This document shows positions 48,554 through 58,637 of a stretch of DNA of 64,000 bases, piece after piece. How positions within the stretch are numbered: the stretch's first letter is position 1; every line of letters starts with the position of its first letter. Made by a program: the position numbers and the translations under genes. This stretch comes from a bacterium. Its GTDB lineage: Bacteria; Patescibacteriota; Saccharimonadia; Saccharimonadales; UBA4665. The stretch is taken from NCBI GenBank assembly GCA_021850865.1, contig JAJZKN010000001.1, positions 94,834-158,833 of the forward strand, given 5' to 3'. Under the pieces are notes generated by a model. The model saw only the letters and a list, made by a program, of their open reading frames with translations. It was not told the origin of the DNA and did no database searches.

Positions 48554-49984
48554 ATGCAACCAATAAGGACCCGGTTCGCCCCTAGTCCGACCGGACAACT
48601 GCATATAGGCGGCGTTCGGGCCGCTTTGTTCCCATGGCTTTTAGCCCGCCGCTACGGCGGCAGCTTTATTTTACGGATCGAAGACACCGATCAGTCCAGG
48701 GAAGTTTCCGGTGCAATCGACACCATCAAAGACAGTCTGAAATGGTTGGGGCTCGACTGGGACGAAGGTCCGGATATCGGTGGACCATATGCGCCGTACA
48801 TCCAAAGCCAGCGCCGAACTTCCTATTTAGACTGGGCAAACAGACTTGTGCATGCCGGCCGGGCCTATGCTGATGACCGCTCGACAAGCGAACTAGACCA
48901 ATTGCGTCTTGACGCCAATAACCGCCACCGACCGTTTCTGGCTAGAGACTACCGGCCAACAACAAAAAATCAATGGCAGCCGGGAACGGTACCGCTGCGG
49001 TTCCTGTCCGAACCGAAAGCCTATACATGGCATGACGAAATCATGGGCGAACTAAGTGCCGGAGCTGATGCGGTGGACGATTTTATTTTGATAAAATCCG
49101 ACGGACTGCCGACGTATAACTTTGCTTACATAATCGACGACTTCGAGATGAAGATTAGCCACGTCATCCGTGGACTTGAATATATCGCCTCAATGCCCAA
49201 GTATTTGAACTTATACGAAGCTCTGGAACTTAGTAAACCGAAGTTCGCCCACATGCCACACATTCTTGGGCCGGAAGGCAATAAGAAGCTAAGCAAACGG
49301 GATAACGCCATGAGCGTCCTTGAATATAAAGAGCAGGGATACCTGCCGGAAGCAATGATCAATTTCCTGGCGCTGCTGGGCTGGAATCCAGGAATTGAAC
49401 AGGAAATATTTACTCTTAACGAACTCATTGAAAAGTTTTCTCTCGAGCGGGTAGGTCGCAGCGGTGCCCGCTTTGACGAGCGGCGACTACTTTGGATGGA
49501 TGGCAATTACATACGCAATCTACCATTAGACGAACTGTATATTAGAAGTGAACATTACTGGCCGCCCGAAGCCGAAAGTTATCCGCCTCAATATAAAAAG
49601 AACATTCTCAACCTGGTTCAGGAAAGATTGAAGTTCCTTGGCGAGCTACCGCAGTTAACCCGCTTCTTTTTTGTCGATTTACCTATCGACACCGCTTTAA
49701 TCAAAGACAATAAGAAACTAGCCGCCCTCAGTAGCGGGCAGCTGAGTGCACTACTAAATGAAACTTTGACCGAGTTTAATTCAAGCGACTTTACCGCCGC
49801 CGACTTGAACTTACACCTCAACCAGCTACTAACGCGTCTTCATGAGAGTCCGGCGGTCTTATTCGGTCTAATCAGAATTGCCACCACGCAGGCGCCGGCC
49901 AGCCCGCCATTGGCTGAATACCTGGCACTGATCGGCAAAGAAAAGACAATTGCCCGGATCAAAACACAGCTTGAACATTTATAG
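48554..49984 (+). CDS. gltX: glutamyl-tRNA synthetase
   Basis: RFAPSPTGQLHIGGVRAALFPWLLAR; KKLSKRDNA. Confidence 0.97.
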   Translation: MQPIRTRFAPSPTGQLHIGGVRAALFPWLLARRYGGSFILRIEDTDQSREVSGAIDTIKDSLKWLGLDWDEGPDIGGPYAPYIQSQRRTSYLDWANRLVHAGRAYADDRSTSELDQLRLDANNRHRPFLARDYRPTTKNQWQPGTVPLRFLSEPKAYTWHDEIMGELSAGADAVDDFILIKSDGLPTYNFAYIIDDFEMKISHVIRGLEYIASMPKYLNLYEALELSKPKFAHMPHILGPEGNKKLSKRDNAMSVLEYKEQGYLPEAMINFLALLGWNPGIEQEIFTLNELIEKFSLERVGRSGARFDERRLLWMDGNYIRNLPLDELYIRSEHYWPPEAESYPPQYKKNILNLVQERLKFLGELPQLTRFFFVDLPIDTALIKDNKKLAALSSGQLSALLNETLTEFNSSDFTAADLNLHLNQLLTRLHESPAVLFGLIRIATTQAPASPPLAEYLALIGKEKTIARIKTQLEHL

Positions 49985-50019
49985 ACTTTCTCCGATTCCG
50001 GTCGTGCTAAAATATCCGT

Positions 50020-51300
50020 ATGCATGATGATATTCAAGGCGAACCAAAATTAAAAACTCATCATCAAAACCCACCAGCTAAACCCGAAGCCACGGAAAGT
50101 TTCCATACTCCAGAAGAAATCGCCGCCCATGACGACGGCATAACCATCGATATGGCTAACGAAGATCTAGCTCCACCCGCAGCGGCAGCTCCAATAAGCA
50201 GTAAGCCGAAACCCCGAAAATGGTTCAATAAGCTTTGGCCGCCAAGCAAAAAACAACTGATCATAACCGGCGCAGCGGTGGTTGTACTGGCAGGGCTGGG
50301 AATTGCCGGCTGGAAACTCGCCGGTACAACTCATCAGCTTAGCTCCACTAAACCAGCAACCATCGCCAAATCCAAGACTAAAGCCCCAACACCGAAAAGT
50401 AACACAGTGGCATCGACGCTTACCGGCTTACAAGTAAACCCGTCCGCCAACCAGCGACCAATAACCGCAGTCATGATTGAAAATCTACCCCCCGCCAGGC
50501 CCCAGTCCGGGCTCAGTCAGGCAGGAGTCGTATTTGAGGCCTTGACCGAAGGCGGCATTACCCGATTTATGGCTTTATTCCAAGACCAGCTGCCCACCAG
50601 CGTCGGGCCGGTCAGGTCATTGCGGCCATATTTTATTGATTGGGCGCTGGGATTTGACGCGCCGATCGCCCATGACGGTGGCAGCCCGCAAGCACTAGCC
50701 GACGTAACAGCTTGGAATGTCAAAGACCTTGACCAGATGTACAACCCCGGACCATACGTCAGAATATCGTCCAGGCCTTCGCCGCACAATCTTTATGCCA
50801 GTCTGCCGGCACTAGTAAATCTCGAAGCCAGCAAAGGCTGGACATCCAGCAGTTTCACGGGCTGGCCAAGAAAACCGGATGCGCCGGCTAAAACACCAAA
50901 TGCCACTAATATAAACTTCACCTTGTCCTATTCAACTTACAACGTCAATTATTTGTACAACAAGTCGACGAACAGTTATAACCGTAGTGTCGGCGGCGCC
51001 CCGCAAATTGACGCCAACACCAATAAACAGCTGAGTCCGAAAGTGGTAATCGGCATGGTCATACCTTGGAGTCAGGGTTCACTTGACACCTCCAACGCTT
51101 ACTATTCGGTTTATCAGACAATCGGCAGCGGTGCCGCTTATGTCTTTCAGGATGGCACGCTAACGATCGGTACCTGGAGCAAACCTTCGGCTAACGCGCC
51201 GATTGCCTTTACGACCGCGAATGGTCAAACCTTAAAACTAAACGCCGGCCAAACCTGGATAACCGCAATCGCTGCGCCGAGCGATATTGCCTATAACTAA
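50020..51300 (+). CDS. DUF3048 (YerB-like) membrane-anchored protein
   Basis: ITAVMIENLPPARPQSGLSQAGVVFEALTEGGITRFMALFQDQLPTSVGPVRSLRPYFIDWA. Confidence 0.88.
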   Translation: MHDDIQGEPKLKTHHQNPPAKPEATESFHTPEEIAAHDDGITIDMANEDLAPPAAAAPISSKPKPRKWFNKLWPPSKKQLIITGAAVVVLAGLGIAGWKLAGTTHQLSSTKPATIAKSKTKAPTPKSNTVASTLTGLQVNPSANQRPITAVMIENLPPARPQSGLSQAGVVFEALTEGGITRFMALFQDQLPTSVGPVRSLRPYFIDWALGFDAPIAHDGGSPQALADVTAWNVKDLDQMYNPGPYVRISSRPSPHNLYASLPALVNLEASKGWTSSSFTGWPRKPDAPAKTPNATNINFTLSYSTYNVNYLYNKSTNSYNRSVGGAPQIDANTNKQLSPKVVIGMVIPWSQGSLDTSNAYYSVYQTIGSGAAYVFQDGTLTIGTWSKPSANAPIAFTTANGQTLKLNAGQTWITAIAAPSDIAYN

Positions 51301-51340
51301 ACTATTGTCTATGACAGGGAAGTTCAACAAATAAAATCAG

Positions 51341-52885
51341 GTGGATAATCTAAAAAAAACCCGGCGACAGTACCATATAAGGCTATTAATTGCGTTTTTT
51401 ATTAGTGGTGTGCTACCACTGGCCGTTTATATTGGCATTAAGAAAACCGTTGGGCTGCATAACGACTATTATGGCTCGGCAATTGCCCTAGCCTTAGTGC
51501 TGCTCATGAGCTTATTTATGGCATCGATTTTAGCTCGCTCATTAATCACGCCACTAAAGACCCTGTGGGAGCTGATTATCAGCTACAGTCCGCAGAGTAA
51601 CGTTCAACAGCCAAAAATTGAAACGCTCAAGATTGGCCGGGAAATGGTCGCCAATTTGTCAATGCAAGTCTTTAAACTGGCGTCAGCGGCCGACACTAAT
51701 CAACAAGCACAATCCGCACAACTAATCTCACTAAGCAATGATTTTGTTGCCAATAAATTGCCGCTGCCACTGTTCGTACTCGACGCCAGCGAAACTATTA
51801 TCTTCGCGAACACGCCTGCCAGTGATTATGTCGGAATGCCAAACAAGGATATTATCGGCAAAAACTTTTATATGGTTATGGATATGTCTTTTCCTAGCGA
51901 AAACACGCTTGACCACTGGCTGAAGGAGGTTACAGTCAACACTGCCACCGCCAGTACGAGTTGGGAGCGGGTTAAGCTTAACGTCCTAGACAACCACCCG
52001 ACCAGGCTGTTCGATTTGGCGGCCTTTTATAATAAGGATAATCCGAATCACTACGAAACTATGCTGGTCTTATTCGATCACACTAAACAGTACTCCCAAG
52101 ATGACCAGGCGATCAGTTTCGTTGCGTTGTCCGTACATGAACTCAGAACACCTCTAACTTTGCTCCGAGGATACATTGAAGCACTGGACGACGAACTTGA
52201 CACTAAAAACAGCAACGACCCGGAACTGAAAAAATTTATGGAGAACATGCGCGCCACCGCTCAGCAGCTTACCGCTTTCGTTAACAATATTCTGAATGTC
52301 GCACGGGTCAACAACGACCAGCTGGAGCTGGAGCTACACGAGGAGAATTGGGCAGAAATTCTTAATTCGGCCGTCAATGCCATACGCCTAAGAGCCAAAG
52401 TCAGGGGCATCGAAATTGAAACCACTATTGCGCCGGATTTGCCGACTGTCGGCGTCGATCGCTTGAGTATCTACGAAGTAATCAGCAACTTAATCGACAA
52501 TGCCATTAAATACAGCGGCGAATCTAAAACAATTAAAATAGAATCTCACTTAAATAATGACGGAATGGTCGAGACCAATGTACAGGATTTTGGCCTCGGC
52601 ATCAGCTCCAGCATAATGCCTAATCTATTTACCAAATTCTACCGCGACCACCGGAACCGATCGCAAATCGGCGGCACCGGACTGGGACTATATCTAAGCA
52701 AGGCTATTGTTGATGCCCACGGCGGAGTTATCTGGGTAAGGTCAACTATTGGCAAGGGGAGCATTTTCGGTTTTACGCTGATACCATTCACTCAGCTTGC
52801 TGAAGAAATTAAAAACAGCGATAATAAAGACATAGTCCGTGGCGCCCACGGCTGGATTAAAAATCATTCACTCTATAGGAGATAA
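51341..52885 (+). CDS. sensor histidine kinase with two TMs and PAS domain
   Basis: GTG start; VHELRTPLTLLRGYIEAL, NLIDNAIKYS, GGTGLGLYLSKAIV. Confidence 0.94.
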   Translation: MDNLKKTRRQYHIRLLIAFFISGVLPLAVYIGIKKTVGLHNDYYGSAIALALVLLMSLFMASILARSLITPLKTLWELIISYSPQSNVQQPKIETLKIGREMVANLSMQVFKLASAADTNQQAQSAQLISLSNDFVANKLPLPLFVLDASETIIFANTPASDYVGMPNKDIIGKNFYMVMDMSFPSENTLDHWLKEVTVNTATASTSWERVKLNVLDNHPTRLFDLAAFYNKDNPNHYETMLVLFDHTKQYSQDDQAISFVALSVHELRTPLTLLRGYIEALDDELDTKNSNDPELKKFMENMRATAQQLTAFVNNILNVARVNNDQLELELHEENWAEILNSAVNAIRLRAKVRGIEIETTIAPDLPTVGVDRLSIYEVISNLIDNAIKYSGESKTIKIESHLNNDGMVETNVQDFGLGISSSIMPNLFTKFYRDHRNRSQIGGTGLGLYLSKAIVDAHGGVIWVRSTIGKGSIFGFTLIPFTQLAEEIKNSDNKDIVRGAHGWIKNHSLYRR

Positions 52886-52890
52886 AACCG

Positions 52891-53289
52891 ATGGAACCGG
52901 ATAAGCCAGGCGAGCAGATGACCAAAAAAGTACTTTGCATCGAAGACGAGCATTTTATTGGTGAACTTTATAAACGAACGCTCGATAGGTCCGGATATGA
53001 CACCACCCTGGAGGTTGACGGGGTGAAAGGCTTAAGCCTGGCCCAAACCGATCAATACGATATAATTCTGCTTGATTTGATGGTACCTAATTTGACGGGC
53101 ATTGAAATTCTCAGAACGCTGCGCGACAGCAGTAAAACACCCCACCTGAAGGCAAAGATCATTATTATTACCAATCTTGATCAGCGGGATGACATCAGAC
53201 AGGAAATCGAGAAACAGGCCGACGGTTATGTCGTTAAAGCCGAGCTAACACCCAAGGAACTAGTTGAGTTTTTAGATAACGTCGCTTGA
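52891..53289 (+). CDS. response regulator (receiver only)
   Basis: KKVLCIEDEHFIGELYKRTL...ILLDLMVPNLTG. Confidence 0.92.
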   Translation: MEPDKPGEQMTKKVLCIEDEHFIGELYKRTLDRSGYDTTLEVDGVKGLSLAQTDQYDIILLDLMVPNLTGIEILRTLRDSSKTPHLKAKIIIITNLDQRDDIRQEIEKQADGYVVKAELTPKELVEFLDNVA

Positions 53290-53987
53290 TAAGGGACCGT
53301 TTAATTATTTTGTTAAGAGGAGAGGTTTTGGCTAAACCGACTACAGTTAATCAGCTGATTAAAAGCTATCCGCTATTAAGCGAGCAGATGACCAAACCTA
53401 GACTCAGCGTGATCTTGAGAACGCTAAGCGAAACATTAAGCTTGCCCGGTAATAACGGAGATATTGTCGAGTTCGGCTGTTACAGCGGGACTACCAGTGT
53501 GTTTATCCGGCGGCTCTTGGATAGTATGAATACGCCCGGCCAAATAATTCGTACCTTTCATGTCTACGACTCATTCAGCGGCTTACCGGCGAAGTCAATA
53601 AAAGATGCTTCGGTAATCGGAACAGCCTTTCAAGCCGGCGAATTAACGGCTACTAAACGCCAGTTAATTAAAAACTTCAAGCAGGCCGGTCTAAAACTTC
53701 CGGTAGTCCATAAAGGCTGGTTTAGTGATCTCGGCGAAACTGACTTGCCGCCGGAAATTGCTTTTGCGTTCTTGGACGGGGACTTTTATGATTCCATTAT
53801 GGCCAGTCTGGAACTGGTCTGGCCAAGATTAAATTTCCAGGGTTTGGTTGTTGTTGACGATTACAACCGCGACCAGTTACCGGGAGTAACCAGAGCGATA
53901 AATGATTTTTTCGGTGCCAATAATCAATCGCCGATTTTGCGCCACGAACAAAATTTGGCTCTAATACGCAAAAATATCAAGAAATAG
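53286..53987 (+). CDS. TylF/macrocin O-methyltransferase-like protein
   Basis: TTG start overlapping upstream TGA; VEFGCYSGTTSVFIRRLL...FHVYDSFSGLP...AFLDGDFYDSIMASLE...VVVDDYN. Confidence 0.85.
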   Translation: MIRDRLIILLRGEVLAKPTTVNQLIKSYPLLSEQMTKPRLSVILRTLSETLSLPGNNGDIVEFGCYSGTTSVFIRRLLDSMNTPGQIIRTFHVYDSFSGLPAKSIKDASVIGTAFQAGELTATKRQLIKNFKQAGLKLPVVHKGWFSDLGETDLPPEIAFAFLDGDFYDSIMASLELVWPRLNFQGLVVVDDYNRDQLPGVTRAINDFFGANNQSPILRHEQNLALIRKNIKK

Positions 53988-53992
53988 TTTAA

Positions 53993-54535
53993 TTAAACAG
54001 TCCCGGTATTGACGAGTTCCGGCTTGGTAACAATACGTGTTATATATGGCACGATACCTTTCCGGGATGTCCTGATGGCTACACCCTTGGTATTGTGCAC
54101 CAACGGACATGGTCCATACCAAAGTTCCGCCTTGATTATTGCCCGCAAACCAGCGCCATTTCGAATGTTGGCACTGGCCGAAAGCTCAAAGCCACGAAAC
54201 TGCTCAATGGTCGTAGCGCTTAACTCGCTTTTACGCTTAGAGGCGCTGCCCGAGCCGCTTGTGAAGCTTGTGCCTCTTTGTCTTGCGTCAAGCAATCTTT
54301 CATAAGGTTTAGGCATCACAGTTAATTCAACGCCGTTAATTGAGCCGTTATACGCCGCAGGGCGAATAAGATCTTTTAATGGCGCCCGACCCAGCCATCT
54401 TAATTGCTCGCTAGTGGTCGGGTAGGGCTCAATAACAGCAGCCGCCAGATCCTCAAAAACGGCAAGTTAAGCCAACCCGGTCAGCTTAATGACTGAGCCG
54501 GGCGGTAAATCGCCCAGGGGAAGAGACGCATCCAT
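53993..54535 (-). pseudogene. hypothetical protein interrupted by one in-frame TAA (codon 23)
   Basis: ATG at 54535: MDASLPLGDLPPGSVIKLTGLA*LAVFEDLAAAVIEPYPTTSEQLRWLGRAPLKDLIRPAAYNGSINGVELTVMPKPYERLLDARQ...; same frame on both sides of the stop at 54467-54469. Confidence 0.5.
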
Positions 54536-54672
54536 ATAGTTGTGTTATAAACCAGATTTACCTATTATGTCAATTTTAAGTATTAGTATTACTCAGCTTT
54601 ATGGTTTCAACCAATCCAAAATAAACTAGCCGGAAACTGGTTGTACCCATAATATTGTCCCGAACGAATCTT

Positions 54673-55266
54673 CTAGTGCCGTGAGATTTTCGCAGTAACA
54701 GTTTTGAGGGGAGAGCTTAGTATAATAATTACGTAGGCAACTGCGAGAAAAGAAGCAGCAAAGTAAACTAAACTGGCCGATCCGGCGGAAGTGCCAAGAC
54801 TCACCTCAGACAACTCCATCAAGGTGAAAACTATCAGGAATAAATACCAAAGGTTGCGACGCTTAAATTGACCGCCGGAAATCCGGTAAATAATCAAAGC
54901 TATTAAGCTTACTAAAAATATGTAACCGGCATTTAATAAACTGCTCTCGTTAAATGGCAAAAAATAATAATCGTGGTAAATCTTTAGAGTTTTGCAGGTT
55001 AAACCTGATTGCTGTACGCTGGCCGCAAAGGGAAAGCCAATTTTGCCTGTTTTTTGGGGCAAGATCAGTCTTGGAACGACTTTTGCCACCGGTTTAAACC
55101 CACAATTAATAACTAGCGGATGAGCTATTTGATAACTAACAAAGTCTGCTAATGGTTGTTTTAAACTATAGTTCGGCCCGATTATGATAAAAAAATTGGA
55201 GATGATGAATTGGACCAATACCAAGGAATAAATAATTACTACTATTGCCGGCAGGCGGCGCTTCAT
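54673..55266 (-). CDS. multi-TM hypothetical membrane protein
   Basis: 197 aa hydrophobic protein. Confidence 0.6.
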   Translation of the reverse strand: MKRRLPAIVVIIYSLVLVQFIISNFFIIIGPNYSLKQPLADFVSYQIAHPLVINCGFKPVAKVVPRLILPQKTGKIGFPFAASVQQSGLTCKTLKIYHDYYFLPFNESSLLNAGYIFLVSLIALIIYRISGGQFKRRNLWYLFLIVFTLMELSEVSLGTSAGSASLVYFAASFLAVAYVIIILSSPLKTVTAKISRH

Positions 55267-55796
55267 ATGCCTATGTTAGCACGCCGTTTCGAAGAGTAAG
55301 CTGTAAGGCAAAGATAGTAAAACAAACGAGGAAAAACGCGGCACTGACCACATCGCCCGAACAAGATAGGTTGCAGCTAATTAATAAACACTGTCGCTAT
55401 GCGCGGTACATTAAGATTTTTAGCTATCTACATAAGTTAATAATTTCGGCCACCGTAAGCAACCCAGCCATGGGAGACGACATAAAGGTGGAGTTAGACA
55501 AAGTAAAGGTTTAATTTCTGGAAGCTGGACCCATAAAACTTTGTTACGTTTTTAAAATTACACTCCGCGGAGCAAATTGAGGTCGATTCTGGCAAAAACT
55601 TCACATTCGCAAAATTAGCCGGATTTACTTCTTAGAGACTGAACTAGAAACCATAAAAGTGACAAAAAGGTGTTAGTGGTGATCCCCGCTACACTCGAAT
55701 TGGAAGGTTATTTGCGCAGAAATTATTAGGTGGCACAACGAGTTAATAGCTATTAAGCATCTTATCTTAAGTTAGCCAACATTAAAGAAGTATTTT

Positions 55797-56210
55797 TTAG
55801 TTTGAGATAGTAGGATAAACCAAATATTCTGCTCTGCCAGGCAAACTCGGCCTAAAACCCGATCTAGCTTTAGCAATATCACTGCCGCCTGTAAGGTTTA
55901 TCCATGGATCCATCCAGCCCCCTGAAGTCTTTGTAAGGAAATGCCCATAAGGTAATTGTTTAGAGCGTTCGACAAAGACTATATCTCCAGGTTTAAAATC
56001 TCTGCCCGTTTCGGTTTCTGGAAGTTGCATCCAGGCATACTTAAGTCCGTTTTTGCCCAACAATTCTACTAACTCTGGGCAATAAAATCCTATAGTATTC
56101 AGCTGCTCATCACTTATTGCTTCTGTAAACTGCTCGTAGGGAACTCCCGTAACAAATGAAACACAAGCTAGCCCACAGGCCATATCGTGCTTTTGAGTTA
56201 CGCTATCCAT
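55797..56210 (-). CDS. C39-like cysteine peptidase domain protein
   Basis: VTQKHDMACGLACVSFVTG (Q...CGxAC), LPYGHFLTKTSGGWMDPW (His, Asp). Confidence 0.75.
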   Translation of the reverse strand: MDSVTQKHDMACGLACVSFVTGVPYEQFTEAISDEQLNTIGFYCPELVELLGKNGLKYAWMQLPETETGRDFKPGDIVFVERSKQLPYGHFLTKTSGGWMDPWINLTGGSDIAKARSGFRPSLPGRAEYLVYPTISN

Positions 56211-56248
56211 AGCCTTAAGACTAACTATTAAATTTATTGGGTCAAGAA

Positions 56249-56310
56249 CTACTTGTTCTCAAAGAGTAGTCGACAATCAATATGCTTGACGTAGCGTACT
56301 AACAAGTAGT
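56249..56310. promoter_or_regulatory. inverted repeat overlapping candidate TA promoter
   Basis: ACTACTTGTT (56249-56258) and AACAAGTAGT (56301-56310) are perfect reverse complements; second arm lies between TTGACG (56286) and TACGAT (56310). Confidence 0.55.
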
Positions 56311-56354
56311 ACGATTGTATTGTAATATTAAATTGTACAACTAGGGGTAGGCTT

Positions 56355-56597
56355 ATGGGTACTAAAACACTAACAGCTTCACAACTCAGAAATGGTCTTG
56401 CTGATGCCTTAGATTCAGTAAGCGGTGACGAGATAATTATCGTTACTCGTCGGGGCAAAAAAGAGCGAGCAATCGTAGATTTAGATAAGCTAGAGGATTT
56501 ATTGGCAGTTAGCGACCCTCAGTATTTAAAAACCATCAAGGAAGCTAGGGATAGCAAGGAATATTTCAGCCACGAAGAGGTCTTTGGAGCAATATAA
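56355..56597 (+). CDS. type II antitoxin, Phd/YefM-like
   Basis: TLTASQLRNGLADALDSVSGDEIIIVTRRGKKERAIVDLDKLEDLL. Confidence 0.88.
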   Translation: MGTKTLTASQLRNGLADALDSVSGDEIIIVTRRGKKERAIVDLDKLEDLLAVSDPQYLKTIKEARDSKEYFSHEEVFGAI

Positions 56598-56608
56598 TAA
56601 CTAGACAT

Positions 56609-56860
56609 ATGCTGCTTTATAAAAAGCCAGCAGTTAAATCAATAGGCAAATTACCGCCTCACATCAAGAAAAGAATTAAGGCAAAGCTTGAGCGGTTTAT
56701 TGAACAAGAAGATCCACTTGGTTTCGCAGAGCACTTAACTAAGCCTGCCGACGCGCAATACAGATATAGAGTAGGGGTCTACCGCATATTGTTTGATGTT
56801 GAGGGTGACAATATAGTTATCTTATATGTTCAGCATAGAAGTGAAGTTTACAGTAGATAG
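56609..56860 (+). CDS. type II toxin, RelE/ParE-superfamily
   Basis: KSIGKLPPHIKKRIKAKLERFIEQEDPLGFAEHLTKPADAQYRYRVGVYRILFDVEGDNIVILYVQHRSEVY. Confidence 0.92.
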   Translation: MLLYKKPAVKSIGKLPPHIKKRIKAKLERFIEQEDPLGFAEHLTKPADAQYRYRVGVYRILFDVEGDNIVILYVQHRSEVYSR

Positions 56861-57058
56861 CAAGATTTAATGTTCTCATGAGTATCTAGACGCTGCAAGC
56901 TTTAGAAGTCAATTTAACAGATACATTCTACAAAATAAGTCTTGTATGCGCTGTTTAACACTACTGGCGCAAATTGAGCCTTTAGAACCATAGGGTTTAA
57001 CAACCTTTATAGATATGGATTACAGAAAATTAAGTAATTTCAACGAACAATTCTCTCA

Positions 57059-57135
57059 TGGTGACCCCTGCGGGATTCGAACCCGCGATTGCCGGACTGA
57101 GAACCCGGAGTCCTGGACCGCTAGACGAAGGGGCC
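57059..57135 (-). tRNA. tRNA-Glu(CTC)
   Basis: Reverse complement GGCCCCTTCGTCTAGCGGTCCAGGACTCCGGGTTCTCAGTCCGGCAATCGCGGGTTCGAATCCCGCAGGGGTCACCA; loop TTCTCAG; encoded CCA. Confidence 0.95.
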
Positions 57136-57242
57136 GATATAGTTCCAATTTCGAATCTTAGCATATCTGTTTAGAAGCGTCTATAACCCCTTGCGTACTA
57201 ACGGGTAAACTGGGATAATGGAAAAAGTAGAAAATAATAAAA

Positions 57243-58598
57243 ATGAACATAGAAACATTAATCAATATTGTGCTTGGGATTATTGTTGTAGTTTTAGGGA
57301 TACTGCTGACTTTAAAAATCCGTGGCAGCAAAGACAGGGTTCACAGTCAAAAACCCGGAATTAATTTGGAAACCAATTTGCGCGACGAGCGACTGAAGTC
57401 CGGTATAATCCTTAACGCAATTGAGGACGGAGTCGTCTTGATCGACCGGGATGGTGCCATTCAGCTGTTTAATCCGGGCGCGGCCGTAATTACCGGGTGG
57501 TCTGAGGATGAAGCCAGAAAACTTGAATATAAATCAGTTATCAAGCTGGTGAATGACAGGGGCGAACCATATAGTGTTGACTTGAATCCATTAGATAAAA
57601 TCTTCGCCAGTCCATCAACCACCATAAGAGACAACAATGCCAACCTACTGACCAGAAACGGCAAAATCATTCCCTTATCGATCAGCGTATCGCCGCTTTT
57701 TGATGATAAAAAAATCTTCAACGGAGCAGTGGCTATTATCCGTGATGTCACCAAGGAACGAATCGAGGAAAAACAGCGTTCAGAATTTATCAGTACTGCC
57801 AGCCACGAAATGCGCACACCCGTGGCAGCCATTGAGGGTTATCTGGCTCTAGCCCTAAACGATAAGGTCAGCACCATCGACAGCCGAGCCAGAGACTACC
57901 TGGAAAAGGCACATGATTCAACACAGCACTTGGGAAAACTGTTCCAGGATCTACTTACCTCCGCCAAAGCCGAAGACGGGAGACTGACTTCACACCCCAG
58001 GCTGATCGACCTTGGAGAATTTATGGAACAACTGAGTAACGACCTAAGGTTCATAGCTGACAAAAAGGGCCTGTCACTGGAGTTTAATATCGGCTCGAGT
58101 GATATTATCGACGCCACCCTAGGAGCCGGCGGCAGCCATAAAGTCATTAAACCCTTTTATTACATTAAGGTTGACCCGGACAGAATGCGCGAAGTTATTA
58201 CCAACCTCTTCGACAATGCCGTAAAATACACCGACCAAGGTAAGATAACCCTGGGACTAACCGGAGACAACCAGATAGCCCAGTTATACATCAAAGATAC
58301 CGGAGTCGGCATTCCGGCCGAGGATATTCCACACTTGTTTCAAAAGTTTTACCGGGTAGATAACTCAGCTACGCGGACGATTGGCGGGACCGGACTGGGA
58401 CTTTATATCTGCCGCAGGATCGTCGAACTCTATCAAGGAAGAATTTGGGTTGAAAGCAATATGGGAAAGGGTTCAACATTTTTTATCAATTTGCCTAGGT
58501 TAAGTACTGGTCAGGCGAAAATCGAACAGGAAAAAGAGTCGGTAACCGCTGCTGCCGGCAGCCAGTATACACCTACGCCATCACCCGTGTTACAATAA
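57243..58598 (+). CDS. sensor histidine kinase with PAS domain
   Basis: DGVVLIDRDGAIQLFNPGAAVITGWSEDEA; ASHEMRTPVAAIEGYL; NLFDNAVKYT; GGTGLGLYICRRIVE. Confidence 0.95.
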   Translation: MNIETLINIVLGIIVVVLGILLTLKIRGSKDRVHSQKPGINLETNLRDERLKSGIILNAIEDGVVLIDRDGAIQLFNPGAAVITGWSEDEARKLEYKSVIKLVNDRGEPYSVDLNPLDKIFASPSTTIRDNNANLLTRNGKIIPLSISVSPLFDDKKIFNGAVAIIRDVTKERIEEKQRSEFISTASHEMRTPVAAIEGYLALALNDKVSTIDSRARDYLEKAHDSTQHLGKLFQDLLTSAKAEDGRLTSHPRLIDLGEFMEQLSNDLRFIADKKGLSLEFNIGSSDIIDATLGAGGSHKVIKPFYYIKVDPDRMREVITNLFDNAVKYTDQGKITLGLTGDNQIAQLYIKDTGVGIPAEDIPHLFQKFYRVDNSATRTIGGTGLGLYICRRIVELYQGRIWVESNMGKGSTFFINLPRLSTGQAKIEQEKESVTAAAGSQYTPTPSPVLQ

Positions 58599-58637
58599 TA
58601 TAAATGAGCTTAAGCTTAAGGATTCGAAGTAATATAT

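Noticed and set aside
55245-55514. 89-aa plus-strand ORF
   Set aside because: Overlaps the start of the membrane protein, basic and unstructured with no recognisable motif; likely chance ORF in a gene-poor stretch.
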